A stretch of DNA of 64,000 nucleotides. It comes from Malaciobacter molluscorum LMG 25693. Its GTDB lineage: Bacteria > Campylobacterota > Campylobacteria > Campylobacterales > Arcobacteraceae. Positions 1 to 9,141 of the stretch are shown here, piece after piece; positions within the stretch are counted from its first letter, which is position 1; every line of letters starts with the position of its first letter. Location of the stretch: the NCBI RefSeq assembly GCF_003544935.1, contig NZ_CP032098.1, forward strand, positions 1,550,001 through 1,614,000, read 5' to 3'. The translations under genes and the position numbers were made by a program. Under the pieces are notes generated by a model, which saw only the letters and a list, made by a program, of their open reading frames with translations, ran no database searches and was not told the DNA's origin.

Positions 1-458
1 ATTGTCGATAATTTTAATGCATCAAAATATTTAATATCTTTATATGCAATATTTTTTGGAATAATTCTTGAAGATACATAACTCATAGCAAATAATGGCA
101 TAAGAAGTGTTGTAACATTCATTCCATACTGAGGTAAATCAAATTGTGCAAAAAACAAACCTTGAATTAGTAATCCAAAAGCCAAACCAAAAGCAGTAGG
201 AGCAATTCCAAAAATTAGAAATAGCGTTGAGCCTAAGATTAAGTGAACTTCAGAAACTCCTATAGCATGATGAGGAAAAACTTCAAAAAAAACAAATACT
301 AACATTGTAGTAATTAAACTTTTCACTACAAATGGTAAAATACCACTTTTTTTAATATTATCTAATGCAAACTTTGCAGCAAATCCAAATGAAATAGCAG
401 CCGTACCATAACTTAACACAATTTTTGCACCTTGAACAATTCCTGGTTCTATATGCAT
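1..458 (-). CDS. cbiM: CbiM-type cobalt ECF transporter permease (partial)
   Basis: The reading frame starts at 458 and runs off the left edge of the window, giving 152 residues with no stop. The N-terminus begins MHIEPGIVQG, which fits the CbiM/NikM family, where the amino terminus and His2 bind the metal. Several hydrophobic stretches follow (for example around LITTMLVFVF and FGLLIQGLFF), as expected for the membrane substrate-binding component of an energy-coupling-factor cobalt or nickel importer. It is divergent from the corrin cluster at 741, so cobalt is the likely substrate; nickel cannot be excluded. The ATPase and T components would lie outside the window. Confidence 0.8.
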   Translation of the reverse strand, partial: MHIEPGIVQGAKIVLSYGTAAISFGFAAKFALDNIKKSGILPFVVKSLITTMLVFVFFEVFPHHAIGVSEVHLILGSTLFLIFGIAPTAFGLAFGLLIQGLFFAQFDLPQYGMNVTTLLMPLFAMSYVSSRIIPKNIAYKDIKYFDALKLST

Positions 459-634
459 AAACAATCCTTTTTGATAAATTTAAATTTTTTAATTATTTTT
501 ATTTTTAATTTAATTAATATGATAATAAAAGTAAGATTTCTAAAGTTTTTGGAGGATCTAAAGAGCTTATTTTGTTTTCATAAGCTTTCTTGTGGTATAA
601 ATTATTGTTAGTTTCTACTTTGCATAACTTTATT

Positions 635-674
635 ATTGTCGAGTACATTGCAATTATTGACAATTTAAAGTACT
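635..674. promoter_or_regulatory. nested inverted repeats between cbiM and cbiA
   Basis: In the 282-bp divergent spacer, ATTGTC (635-640) pairs with GACAAT (659-664), and AGTAC (642-646) pairs with GTACT (670-674). This is the only symmetric element I see there and could be an operator for a metal or B12 regulator. I see no B12-box or cobalamin riboswitch. Low certainty. Confidence 0.25.
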
Positions 675-740
675 GTTTTTTATACCCTCTAAGATTTTTC
701 ATAATTAAATTATAGCCAAAAAAAATTATAAAGAAATGAG

Positions 741-2009
741 ATGAACGCATTTATTATATCTTCAATTGCATCCAATCAAGGTAAAACTGTTTTAACAACT
801 TCACTATTGCACTATTTTAAAAAAAGTGTTAGACCTTTTAAAGCTGGACCTGATTATATAGATCCACAATTTCACAAAATAATATGTAATACTGAATCTA
901 TAAATCTTGATACATTCATTATGAATAAAGAACAAGTAAAATGGATTTTTAATAATTACAGTGATAAACAAACTTCAATAGTTGAAGGTGTAATGGGTTT
1001 TTATGATGGAATGGATAAAGGAAGTTCTGCTTATGATATTGGGAAACTTTTAAAAATATCTACAATTTTACTACTTGATGCAAGTGGTTCATATATAACT
1101 ATTAGTGCTGTTTTAAAAGGTTTGAAAACTTATAAAAGTGATAATACAATAAAAGCAATTGTATTAAATAATGTTTCTTCATCTATGCACTTTGAACTAA
1201 TAAAAAAACAAATTTTAAATGATTTTGATGATATAGAAGTTCTAGGTTGGATAAAAAAAGGTTTAGAAACATTAAGTAATACTCACTTAGGATTAGACTT
1301 AAAAAATGTAAAAAAAGACACTTTAGAAAATATATCAAAAGAGGTGTTAGAAAACATTGATATTGAAAAATTAAAAAATATAACTTCTTATAATAAGGAA
1401 GAAAATAATAATTATCCATTTGATAAAATCTCAAAAATAGATAAAAAAGTATCTATTGTAAAAGATGATAATTTTTCATTTTTATACTATGATAACTTAA
1501 AAGTTTTAGAAGAGTTATTTGAAAAAGTGGAAATTATTAACCCTATTAAAGATGAACAAATAAGTAAAGATTCTGATTTTGTATATATTTTAGGTGGTTA
1601 TATAGAAACAGACAAAGCATATGAAAAAATAAAAAATTCAAATAAATTTAAAAAGTCTTTATTAGAACATGTTAAACAAAAAAGGTACGTTTATGCTGAA
1701 TGTGCTGGTTTACTATTTTTATCAAATAGTGTAGATAATAAAAAAATGATGGGTATTTTAAATGCAGGTTTCACACTTACTAATAAAAGAGTAAGACTTG
1801 GATATTATTATTGTAGTAATGGAATAAAAGGTCATGCTTTTCATTATACAAAACCACTTGATACAAAAAATGCAATTGATATTTTAAGTAAAAAAAAGAA
1901 TTCAAAAGGAGAATTAGCAGCTTGGAAAAATGAGAATGTTTATGGAACATATTTACATACAATGTTTAGAAATAATTTAAAAAAATTAAAGGATTACTTT
2001 GGAATTTAA
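741..2009 (+). CDS. cbiA: cobyrinate a,c-diamide synthase CbiA
   Basis: ATP- and glutamine-dependent amidation of the a and c side chains of cob(II)yrinate. The N-terminal half is a dethiobiotin-synthetase-like ATPase with a P-loop (ASNQGKTVLTTS, residues 9-20) and the family motif KAGPDYIDPQFH. The C-terminal half is a class I glutamine amidotransferase: nucleophile Cys in VYAECAGLLFL and catalytic His in YGTYLHTMF. The 422-residue length is slightly short for the family (about 450). It is the first gene of an overlapping cluster; its last codons carry the AAAGGA ribosome-binding site of cbiC. Family assignment is secure. Confidence 0.95.
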   Translation: MNAFIISSIASNQGKTVLTTSLLHYFKKSVRPFKAGPDYIDPQFHKIICNTESINLDTFIMNKEQVKWIFNNYSDKQTSIVEGVMGFYDGMDKGSSAYDIGKLLKISTILLLDASGSYITISAVLKGLKTYKSDNTIKAIVLNNVSSSMHFELIKKQILNDFDDIEVLGWIKKGLETLSNTHLGLDLKNVKKDTLENISKEVLENIDIEKLKNITSYNKEENNNYPFDKISKIDKKVSIVKDDNFSFLYYDNLKVLEELFEKVEIINPIKDEQISKDSDFVYILGGYIETDKAYEKIKNSNKFKKSLLEHVKQKRYVYAECAGLLFLSNSVDNKKMMGILNAGFTLTNKRVRLGYYYCSNGIKGHAFHYTKPLDTKNAIDILSKKKNSKGELAAWKNENVYGTYLHTMFRNNLKKLKDYFGI

Positions 2010-2709
2010 AATAGAACAACCACCAATAAATATAGGCGCAGATATTTCAGTTCGTTCATTTGAGATGATAAATGAAGAGTTAAAAGAGTATGAGAAGATA
2101 AATGAATTTGATGAAGAGCAAAAAGAAGTAATAAGCAGACTTATTCATACAACAACTTGTTTTGATGAAGTTTTAAATAATATTTACTTTTCAAAAGATG
2201 CAATCAAAAAAGTTCAAAACCTTTTATTAAATAAAGCGAAAATCATAGTTGATGTAAATATGATCAAAGTTGGACTTAGCGATTTTTATTTAAAAAAATA
2301 TGAAAATGAAGTTATTTGTTATATTAATGAGCCTTTTACTTATGAAATGGCAGAAAAAAACAAAACTACAAGAAGTTATGCAGCAGTAGTTGAAGCAATC
2401 AAAAGACATAAGGATGAACCACTTGTATTAGCGTGTGGAAATGCTCCAACTTTTATATATGCAACAATAAATACTTTAATTGAACAAAAAGTTGATTTAA
2501 ATAATGTTGCTTTACTACTATTTCCTGTTGGATTTGTTAATGTAGTTGAATCAAAAGCTTATGGAAGAAAGTTTTGTGATACATTTGATGTTGCAGGAAT
2601 TATTATGGAAGGTAGATTTGGAAGCTCAACTATGACAGTTGCTACACTACACGCAATATATAAACTAATAAAAGATTATGACAAGGATGAAAAATATAAT
2701 GGAAAATAA
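1999..2709 (+). CDS. cbiC: cobalt-precorrin-8 methylmutase CbiC
   Basis: Moves the C11 methyl group to C12 to give cobyrinate. The 236-residue protein has the family motifs: the catalytic His in SRLIHTTTCFD, IIVDVNMIKVG, and TTRSYAAV. The start is TTG at 1999, preceded by AAAGGA at 1988-1993, inside the end of cbiA (11-nt overlap), so translation is probably coupled. The next gene starts within its last codons. Confidence 0.95.
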   Translation: MEFKIEQPPINIGADISVRSFEMINEELKEYEKINEFDEEQKEVISRLIHTTTCFDEVLNNIYFSKDAIKKVQNLLLNKAKIIVDVNMIKVGLSDFYLKKYENEVICYINEPFTYEMAEKNKTTRSYAAVVEAIKRHKDEPLVLACGNAPTFIYATINTLIEQKVDLNNVALLLFPVGFVNVVESKAYGRKFCDTFDVAGIIMEGRFGSSTMTVATLHAIYKLIKDYDKDEKYNGK

Positions 2710-3166
2710 AGATGGAAAGCTATATAACACTATGGGAAGTGTTGTAGCTGAAGGGTTTACTTGTAAACCAAAACATTTTGATGCAAACAAACCAATAATG
2801 CACTTAAAAACACAACTTTTCGTATGTACTGATGAAAGATGTGGAAAAGCACACAAAGATAAAGATATTGCTGCAACTTTAAGAGAAGCAATAAAAGAAG
2901 TTAATCTATCAAAAGGTGAAGATAGAATTAAAGTAGTAAGAACAGGATGTTTTGGTGCATGTAGATTTAGAAGTGTTGCAAATATATATGAAAATACAAA
3001 AATAAATGGAAACCCAGGAAATAATGGAGTTTGGCTTAAAAATGTGCATAGATATGATAAAGATAAATGGAAAAGATTGTTTATTGCACTAAAAGATAAT
3101 GTAAGTATTGACTCTTTAGATGAGTTTGAACAAGTACCAATGAGTGACCCAAGTTTTTATAAATAA
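2699..3166 (+). CDS. thioredoxin-fold 2Fe-2S ferredoxin-like protein in the corrin cluster (CbiW-like)
   Basis: About 155 residues from the ATG at 2699, which I prefer over 2678 because AAGGAT lies at 2683-2688 and the overlap with cbiC falls to 11 nt. The core has four cysteines in the pattern of thioredoxin-like [2Fe-2S] ferredoxins: FVCTDERCG, then TGCFGACRF. The rest (GVWLKNVHRYDKDKWKRLF) resembles the stretch that follows the cluster site in such proteins. Placement between cbiC and cbiD, with TAATG coupling to cbiD, implies a redox role in corrin synthesis, for example electron supply to a reductive step or cobalt reduction. Bacillus megaterium cob operons carry a comparable Fe-S gene, cbiW. 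The exact role is inference. Confidence 0.7.
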   Translation: MENKDGKLYNTMGSVVAEGFTCKPKHFDANKPIMHLKTQLFVCTDERCGKAHKDKDIAATLREAIKEVNLSKGEDRIKVVRTGCFGACRFRSVANIYENTKINGNPGNNGVWLKNVHRYDKDKWKRLFIALKDNVSIDSLDEFEQVPMSDPSFYK

Positions 3167-4188
3167 TGGAAAAAAAAGAGTTAAGAAAAGGCTATACAAC
3201 AGGTACACATACTGTTGCATCTTTTAGAAGTTGTTTAGATACGCTTTTAGTTACAAATGAAGCATCTATTACAAAAACAAATAAAATAGATAATGATGAC
3301 TTGGATGTTACAAAAGGTTGTGAGATAGTTGTAAATTTAGACTTTTCAAGTAAAGATTTCTTGCTAAATCCTACTTTTCAAAAAGCACACTATTTTGAAA
3401 GTGGAACAAACAGTTTAGAAATATTTGCAGGTTTGGGAGTTGGAGTTGTAACTAAAAAAGGACTAAAAATCCAACCACCCTACCCAGCAATAAATCCAGC
3501 ACCATTAAATGCAATAAAAGAGTATTTTGATATAAAGACAAAAGATATGGATAATTTGCATTTAAAATGTTGTGTAAGTGTTACAAATGGTCAGGAAATA
3601 GCAAAACAAACAGCAAATTCAAAAGTTGGTGTTTTAGAAGGAATTTCAATACTTGGAACAACAGGAATTGTAAAACCTGTATCTAGTTCTGCTTATATTG
3701 ATTCTGTGAAAATTGAAATAGAGTTTGCAATACAAAATGGATATAATCCAATCTATTTCACACTTGGAAATTCAGCATTTAAAGTAGCTTGTGAAAAATC
3801 AAATGAAGAAGGAATTGTTGAAATAGGAAACTTTGTCTATGACTCTATAAACTTAGCTACTACTTTAAAAGCTAAAGAGGTTATTTTCTTATGTGGTATT
3901 GGAAAAATGACAAAAGTTTATCAAGGATTTAAAAATACTCATAATAGATTTGGAATAATTGATTTTACTCAACTTCAATTAGATATAAAAAAGAATTTGA
4001 ATTATGAGGTTGATATAGAAACAACTCTAACTGTAAAAGGTATCTCCCAAGAACTTGAAAAAGTTGGATTATTAGATGCTTTTTATGAGATGATAACAAA
4101 AAGAGCAAATGAACAAATAAAAAAATGGTTTAAAGATTCAAATGTAAAAGCCATAATATTAGAGCAAAAAGAGGTTTTAGGATGGTAA
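3166..4188 (+). CDS. cbiD: cobalt-precorrin-5B C1-methyltransferase CbiD
   Basis: SAM-dependent methylation at C1 in the anaerobic pathway. It opens with the family signature LRKGYTTGTHTVASF, close to the usual RxGYTTGTCA, and contains GLGVGVVTKKGLKIQPPYPAINPAP and TTGIVKPVS, all typical of CbiD. Length 340 is normal. The ATG overlaps the previous stop by one base (TAATG), and the end overlaps cbiET by 7 nt. CbiD and CbiG mark this as the oxygen-independent route. Confidence 0.95.
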   Translation: MEKKELRKGYTTGTHTVASFRSCLDTLLVTNEASITKTNKIDNDDLDVTKGCEIVVNLDFSSKDFLLNPTFQKAHYFESGTNSLEIFAGLGVGVVTKKGLKIQPPYPAINPAPLNAIKEYFDIKTKDMDNLHLKCCVSVTNGQEIAKQTANSKVGVLEGISILGTTGIVKPVSSSAYIDSVKIEIEFAIQNGYNPIYFTLGNSAFKVACEKSNEEGIVEIGNFVYDSINLATTLKAKEVIFLCGIGKMTKVYQGFKNTHNRFGIIDFTQLQLDIKKNLNYEVDIETTLTVKGISQELEKVGLLDAFYEMITKRANEQIKKWFKDSNVKAIILEQKEVLGW

Positions 4189-5354
4189 CAATAGCAGGAA
4201 ATGGAATGGGAGATTATGATTTTTCAAATTTGAACTTTGATATTTCAAAATTTGACAAAATTATTTGTGACCCAAATTTCAAAGAAGAAGCAAAAAATAT
4301 ATTAAAATTAAAATATAAAGATGCAAAACAGTATTTATTAGATAATTATGACAAAGAAGAGATTTTATATGTAGTTACTGGTTCACCACTGTTTTTTAGT
4401 GCAGGAACGATAATCGCTAAAAGTTTACCAACAAATAGCGTAAAACTGATAAATAATAGCTCTTCAAAAACATACCTTTTAGAGAAATTATTTATTAGTG
4501 AACTTGATGTAGATACTATCTCTTTACATGGAAGAGATAATTTTGATTTGCAAAATTTTTTACAAAACAAATATACTTTTGTAGTTTGTGATAAAAATAC
4601 AATTTCAAGACTGAAAATAGCACTTTCTTATTTTGAGAGTAATAGCATCAAAACTACTATTGGATATAAACTAGGATTTGAAGATGAAGAGATTAAAGAG
4701 ATTGATTTAATTAATTTTGATGAAAATTCAATAGATTTAAATGCACCATTTGTACTTTTGATAAAAAAAGAATTTGAACAAACAAATATAATCAGTGAAG
4801 ATGTAGAGTTTGAAACTGAAAGAGGAATGATTACTAAAAAATATAAAAGACAATTAACTTTACAAAATCTTGATTTAGAACCAAACCAATTATTATGGGA
4901 TATTGGTGCAGGAAGTGGAAGTTGTGCTATTGAAGCTTTTAAAAGATATAAAGTAAAAACTACACTATTTGAAAAAAATGAAACAAGAGTTGAGTTTATA
5001 AAACAAAACTTAAAAAATCACTATGTAACAGAAACTAAACTTTTTGTAGGTGAAGCACAAGAGTATTTTAATACTTTAGAAGAAGTACCTCAAAGAATAT
5101 TTGTAGGAGGAGGTGGAGTTGAAGTTATAAAACAACTTCCAAAATTGTATGAATTACTAGACAATAAAGGAATAATGCTTATAAATGCAATTACATTAAA
5201 ACATCTAAACCTAATGCTTACAGTATTAAATGAAGCAAAAATCGAGTATGAAATACACTCAATTTCACTTACAACATACAAAGGTAAACTAGATTTAGTG
5301 GAGCCTGAGAGACAACTATTTCAAATAAAAATAAACAAAAATGAGGAAGAATAA
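4182..5354 (+). CDS. cbiET: cobalt-precorrin-7 C5,C15-methyltransferase/decarboxylase CbiE-CbiT fusion
   Basis: A 390-residue fusion. Residues 1 to about 195 are a CbiE-type tetrapyrrole methylase (MVTIAGNGMGD at the start, VTGSPLFFSAG further on). From about 205 a CbiT domain follows, with the ERGMITKKYKR signature and the SAM-binding loop LLWDIGAGSGSCAIEAF. Together they methylate C5 and C15 and decarboxylate the C12 acetate. The fused form matches CobL of other bacteria. The GAGGAAG near its stop is the ribosome-binding site for cbiF. Confidence 0.94.
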   Translation: MVTIAGNGMGDYDFSNLNFDISKFDKIICDPNFKEEAKNILKLKYKDAKQYLLDNYDKEEILYVVTGSPLFFSAGTIIAKSLPTNSVKLINNSSSKTYLLEKLFISELDVDTISLHGRDNFDLQNFLQNKYTFVVCDKNTISRLKIALSYFESNSIKTTIGYKLGFEDEEIKEIDLINFDENSIDLNAPFVLLIKKEFEQTNIISEDVEFETERGMITKKYKRQLTLQNLDLEPNQLLWDIGAGSGSCAIEAFKRYKVKTTLFEKNETRVEFIKQNLKNHYVTETKLFVGEAQEYFNTLEEVPQRIFVGGGGVEVIKQLPKLYELLDNKGIMLINAITLKHLNLMLTVLNEAKIEYEIHSISLTTYKGKLDLVEPERQLFQIKINKNEEE

Positions 5355-5355
5355 T

Positions 5356-6096
5356 ATGGTATATTTTATAGGTGCAGGTCCTGGTGATCCTGATTTAGTA
5401 ACTGTAAAAGCTCAAAAAGTACTTCAAAAAGCCAATGCAGTTTTATATACTGGCTCACTAGTTCCAAAAGAAGTTCTTTCTTGGTGTAAAGAAGATGCAA
5501 TTATAAAAGACTCTCAAGGAATGAAATACCCAGAGATTTTCTCTTTTTTAGAAGAGTACAAAGACAAAGTAGTAGCAAGAGTTCATACAGGTGATCCATC
5601 TATTTACTCAACTATTGCTAAACAAATACAATTTTTACAAGAAAAAAGTATATCTTATGAAGTAATTCCAGGAATAACAGCAGCATTTGGGGCAGCAGCT
5701 AGTTTAGGAATTGAATTTACAATTCCAGGTGTTTCTCAAACTATGATCTTAACAAGAATTGAGGGTAAAACTCCAAACCCAGAAAAGTTAGAAAATATTC
5801 TTGCTTGTAAAAACTCATCATTAGTATTTTATCTATCAATTTTACTTCTTAAAAAACTAAAGAAAAAAGCTCTTGAACTTGGATATTCACCAGATACTCC
5901 ATGTTGGGTAGTTGAAAAAGCTACATGGGAAGAAGAATCTATTTATAAAGGAACTATTTCAAATATTGAAGAGCAAGTTTCTCATATTAAGGGTGTTGCA
6001 CTTATTTTATTAGGTGATTTTTTACATCAAGAAGAGACGCAAGAGTCACATTTATATGTGAAACCTCTACAAAAAGAGTTAAAGGCGAATAAATGA
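5356..6096 (+). CDS. cbiF: cobalt-precorrin-4 C11-methyltransferase CbiF
   Basis: SAM-dependent methylation at C11. Tetrapyrrole-methylase signatures are clear: MVYFIGAGPGDPDLVTVKA at the start, VARVHTGDPSIYS, VIPGITAAFGAAASLG. I place the start at the ATG at 5356, two bases after the cbiET stop, because GAGGAAG at 5343-5349 is well spaced from it; an upstream in-frame ATG at 5341 lacks such a site. Length is 246 residues, normal for the family. The end overlaps cbiG in an ATGA. Confidence 0.95.
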   Translation: MVYFIGAGPGDPDLVTVKAQKVLQKANAVLYTGSLVPKEVLSWCKEDAIIKDSQGMKYPEIFSFLEEYKDKVVARVHTGDPSIYSTIAKQIQFLQEKSISYEVIPGITAAFGAAASLGIEFTIPGVSQTMILTRIEGKTPNPEKLENILACKNSSLVFYLSILLLKKLKKKALELGYSPDTPCWVVEKATWEEESIYKGTISNIEEQVSHIKGVALILLGDFLHQEETQESHLYVKPLQKELKANK

Positions 6097-7109
6097 GTAA
6101 ATTAAATATAGCAGTTGTATCTATAAACCAACCAAGTTTAAATAGTGCTTGTAAGTTATTGACTTATTTAGATGATTTTAATGTAGATGTTTATGGAAAA
6201 AAAGATTTAAAACATAATCTTAAAAATCTAATAACTTATGAAAAAATTGATACTGTTTTAAAAGATGGTTGGAAAAAGTATGATGCGATTATTTGTATTT
6301 TAGCTATGGGAATTGTTGTAAGAAAAATTGCTCCACTTTTGGAGAGTAAAGCAACAGACCCAGCAATTATAGTTATGAGTATGGATTTAAGTAAGATTAT
6401 TCCTCTTTTAAGCGGTCATATTGGTGGAGCAAATGAATTAAGTGATTTAATCTCTTCAAGAATTGAAGGATGTATAAACTTTGTATCTACTGCAACTGAC
6501 CAAACAAAAACATTTGCATTTGATATGTTTGCAAAGAAGAATGATCTTGAAATAGAAAACTTAAAATGTTTAGCAAAAATTTCTAATTCTTTATTAAATA
6601 ATAAAAAAGTTGAAGTAAAAACATATGAAAGTATTTTTGAAAAAATTACTCCTAAGAAAAATCTTAAACTAGTGACAGAACAATCAAGTGAATTATGTGT
6701 AAATATAACTCCATTTTCTGATGATAACTTAACTTTAAAACCAAAAGTATTTTTAGGTATGGGATGTAATAGAGATACAAGTTTTGAAGATATAGAAAAA
6801 GCATTTTTTTGGTTTTTAGATAAATATAATCTAAAAAAAGAACAAATAGAAAATATAGCTTCATTTGAAGCTAAAAGTGATGAAAAAGGTCTTTTAGAGT
6901 TTGCTTCTAAATATAACTTTGATATTAAGTTTTATAAAGAAGATGAGATAAACTCACTTCAAGGAGAGTTTAGCCCTTCTCAAGCAACTAAGTTTTTTAA
7001 TCTAAAAGGTGTTGCAGAACCATCTGCAATTTTATATTCAAAATATAAAGAATTAATAATTAAAAAAGAAGTATTTGATAAAAAAATAACAATAGCAGGA
7101 GCAATATAA
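6093..7109 (+). CDS. cbiG: cobalt-precorrin-5A hydrolase CbiG
   Basis: Opens the delta-lactone of cobalt-precorrin-5A and releases the C20 fragment as acetaldehyde, a step specific to the anaerobic route. The N-terminal and middle domains carry MGIVVRKIAPLLESKATDPA and PLLSGHIGGANELS, and the C-terminal domain carries LGMGCNRDTSFEDIEKA and a late KGVAEPSAIL, all typical of CbiG. 338 residues. ATGA overlap with cbiF; the next gene starts two bases after the stop. Confidence 0.94.
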   Translation: MSKLNIAVVSINQPSLNSACKLLTYLDDFNVDVYGKKDLKHNLKNLITYEKIDTVLKDGWKKYDAIICILAMGIVVRKIAPLLESKATDPAIIVMSMDLSKIIPLLSGHIGGANELSDLISSRIEGCINFVSTATDQTKTFAFDMFAKKNDLEIENLKCLAKISNSLLNNKKVEVKTYESIFEKITPKKNLKLVTEQSSELCVNITPFSDDNLTLKPKVFLGMGCNRDTSFEDIEKAFFWFLDKYNLKKEQIENIASFEAKSDEKGLLEFASKYNFDIKFYKEDEINSLQGEFSPSQATKFFNLKGVAEPSAILYSKYKELIIKKEVFDKKITIAGAI

Positions 7110-7110
7110 T

Positions 7111-7896
7111 ATGGCAAAGAGATTATTTATAGTAAGTTCAGGAGCTGGTGGAACTTCTTATATTACACCAGAAGCAAAAAAAGCACTTGAAGAGTGTGAA
7201 GTAGTAGTTTCATATAGTAAATATGCAAGAGAGTTAAAAGAGCTAATTGAGGGTAAAGAGTTATTTACATCTGGAATGACACATGAAATAGAAAGATGTA
7301 ATCAAGCAATTGAGTATGCAAAACAAGGTAAAACTACTTGTATTGTATCAAATGGTGATGCAAATGTATATGGAATGGCAACACTAATAGTTGAAATTAT
7401 GGATGAAAAAGATCTATGGGATGAGGTAGAACTTATTTCTCTTCCTGGTGTTACTTCATTTTTAGCAGCAGCAAGCAAAGCTGGAGCTCCTGTATCTCAA
7501 GATTTTTCTATTATTTCATTATCAGATAGATTAACAGACATAAACCTAATTGATAAAAGAGTTAAAGTAGCACTTGATTGTGATTTTGTATTAGGAATTT
7601 ACAATCCAAAATCTAAAAAAAGAATCAAACCTTACCAAAACTTTTTAAAAGCATTAGAAGATGGATATCAAAATAGAATTGCTATTATTGCTTCAAATGT
7701 GGGAAGAGTTGAAAAAGAACAAATCACAATAACAACAGCACAAGATTTGATAGATCAAGATATAGAACATCCAGCTGTTTCTATGTCTACGTTGATTATA
7801 ATTTGTAATTCAAACTCAAAATTAACAAAAAATAAAAAAGTTTTAACACCAAGAGGATATTTAAATAAATATGAACTTGATGGGGAACTAAAATAA
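7111..7896 (+). CDS. cbiH: cobalt-precorrin-3B C17-methyltransferase CbiH
   Basis: Catalyses C17 methylation with ring contraction. Tetrapyrrole-methylase features: LFIVSSGAGGTSYITPEAKKA, IVSNGDANVYGMA (the common form is SSGDAGVYGMA) and SLPGVTSFLAAASKAGAP, then GIYNPKSKKR. 261 residues, single-domain type, without the Fe-S extension of CbiH60. It is the last gene of the cluster; a strong hairpin overlaps its stop. CbiL (C20 methyltransferase), CbiJ (precorrin-6A reductase) and the cobaltochelatase are not in this block. Confidence 0.94.
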   Translation: MAKRLFIVSSGAGGTSYITPEAKKALEECEVVVSYSKYARELKELIEGKELFTSGMTHEIERCNQAIEYAKQGKTTCIVSNGDANVYGMATLIVEIMDEKDLWDEVELISLPGVTSFLAAASKAGAPVSQDFSIISLSDRLTDINLIDKRVKVALDCDFVLGIYNPKSKKRIKPYQNFLKALEDGYQNRIAIIASNVGRVEKEQITITTAQDLIDQDIEHPAVSMSTLIIICNSNSKLTKNKKVLTPRGYLNKYELDGELK

Positions 7897-7924
7897 AGAT
7901 AAAAGAGTATTTTCTTTTATCTTT
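7895..7924. terminator. bidirectional terminator after cbiH
   Basis: A perfect 11-bp inverted repeat, AAAGATAAAAG (7895-7905) and CTTTTATCTTT (7914-7924), with an 8-nt loop. It overlaps the cbiH stop and the last base pairs of the convergent gene at 7923. T-rich on one strand and A-rich on the other, so it can serve both transcripts. Confidence 0.8.
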
Positions 7925-8633
7925 ATATATGACAACTCAAAATTGACATTGTTGGGTCATATAAATATCTATATCCTCTATAAGCTACATAAATACCAAA
8001 AGCTATAACAACTAATGAAGCTATTTTTATCATCACATTTCTAAGAGAAGTTTGTTTAAAAATAGAGATAAAAAATCCTAAAGAAAACATCGCAGGAAGT
8101 GTACTTAATCCAAACAGAAGCATAACAAACCCACCCCAAAGTGCATTACCTGTACTTGCAGCAGTTATTGCAAAAACATATACAAAACCACAAGGTAAAA
8201 GACCATTTAACATCCCTAAAAGATAAAAACTTGTCAAAGAGTTTGAGCTTATTAAAGATCTAAATGTTTTTTGATAGATTGGTGATTTTGATACGGAGTG
8301 CTCTAAATTTGTTAGAAATTTTATTTTACCACTTAAAGATAACCCAACTAATATCATAAGTGTTCCAGTAACTAAAAGTAAAATACCACTTGTAGTTTTA
8401 TCAAAAGTAACTACACCACCTACATATCCAAATATAAATCCCAAGATTACATAAGTTGTAATTCTTCCAAAAGAGTATAAAACATGAGATAATGCTTGTA
8501 GCTGTTTGCTCCATCCACTTTTTACTTTTGTGCTTGAATATGCTACAACAATTCCTCCACACATTCCAATACAATGCCCAAAAGAGCCTAAAAAAGCTAT
8601 TGTAATAATAGATACTATACTTACTGTTTCCAT
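7923..8633 (-). CDS. COG2836-type (TauE/SafE-related) six-TM membrane protein
   Basis: 236 residues with about six membrane segments. The N-terminal motif GHCIGMCGGIVVAYS is the hallmark of the COG2836 family, often found with cytochrome oxidase maturation or copper genes; a second conserved motif is LLPCGFVYVF. The paired cysteines inside membrane helices suggest metal or thiol handling rather than sulfite export. It follows the NosL gene by one base and is the last gene of the leftward operon that starts near 12184. Copper-related function is inferred from family context and the NosL neighbour. Confidence 0.75.
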   Translation of the reverse strand: METVSIVSIITIAFLGSFGHCIGMCGGIVVAYSSTKVKSGWSKQLQALSHVLYSFGRITTYVILGFIFGYVGGVVTFDKTTSGILLLVTGTLMILVGLSLSGKIKFLTNLEHSVSKSPIYQKTFRSLISSNSLTSFYLLGMLNGLLPCGFVYVFAITAASTGNALWGGFVMLLFGLSTLPAMFSLGFFISIFKQTSLRNVMIKIASLVVIAFGIYVAYRGYRYLYDPTMSILSCHI

Positions 8634-8634
8634 A

Positions 8635-9141
8635 CTATTTATTACCTAAAAGTTTTTGTTTTATATATGGATTAGTTAAGTTTTCACCTCTAATCATATG
8701 CAATATCACTTGATTGAAATCTATAAATCCATCTTGTTTCTTTTCATATGCACCAAAACCATAATGCATAGGAGTATTGGCAACTCTTGTGTACCAAGCT
8801 TTTCTACCATCTATATATTTTTTTGTATCAGTTGCATATACCCAAATAACAGCTTCATTTTTAAACTTAATATGCTCATACCATTTTGACATACAGCCCA
8901 TATCATCAAAAAACCATGTTCGTCCATCAGGCGCTACAACTTGAACAGAGTTAATTTTAGACTCTATTGTCATTCCACATTGACTATCTTGAAAGTGATG
9001 TAATTCTATATCAATTGGTTTTTTATCATAATTCCCAGTATGAATAACAACCATCTTTTTTTGTTCACTCATTGAAATAAATATTACAATTACAATTGCA
9101 ATGATAATAAATATACTCAAAAGGGGTATTAATTTTTTCAT
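8635..9141 (-). CDS. nosL: NosL-family copper-binding protein, membrane anchored
   Basis: NosL proteins are periplasmic Cu(I) carriers, best known for copper delivery to nitrous oxide reductase. This one has the family motifs DSQCGMTI, WFFDDMGCMSKWYEH and ANTPMHYGFGAYE; Cys and adjacent Met-His residues are the reported copper ligands. The likely start is the ATG at 9141, overlapping the previous stop as TAATG, not the upstream in-frame start at 9192; this gives 168 residues. The N-terminus is a plain hydrophobic anchor with no lipobox Cys, unlike typical lipoprotein NosL. No nosZ lies in the window, so the copper client is unknown. Confidence 0.85.
   Translation of the reverse strand: MKKLIPLLSIFIIIAIVIVIFISMSEQKKMVVIHTGNYDKKPIDIELHHFQDSQCGMTIESKINSVQVVAPDGRTWFFDDMGCMSKWYEHIKFKNEAVIWVYATDTKKYIDGRKAWYTRVANTPMHYGFGAYEKKQDGFIDFNQVILHMIRGENLTNPYIKQKLLGNK

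Noticed and set aside
459-740. Cobalamin riboswitch upstream of the B12 cluster
   Set aside because: No B12-box or multi-stem structure found; only short inverted repeats.
514-750. 78-aa minus-strand ORF in the cbiM/cbiA spacer
   Set aside because: No ribosome-binding site, low-complexity composition, and overlaps the cbiA start; spacer is regulatory.
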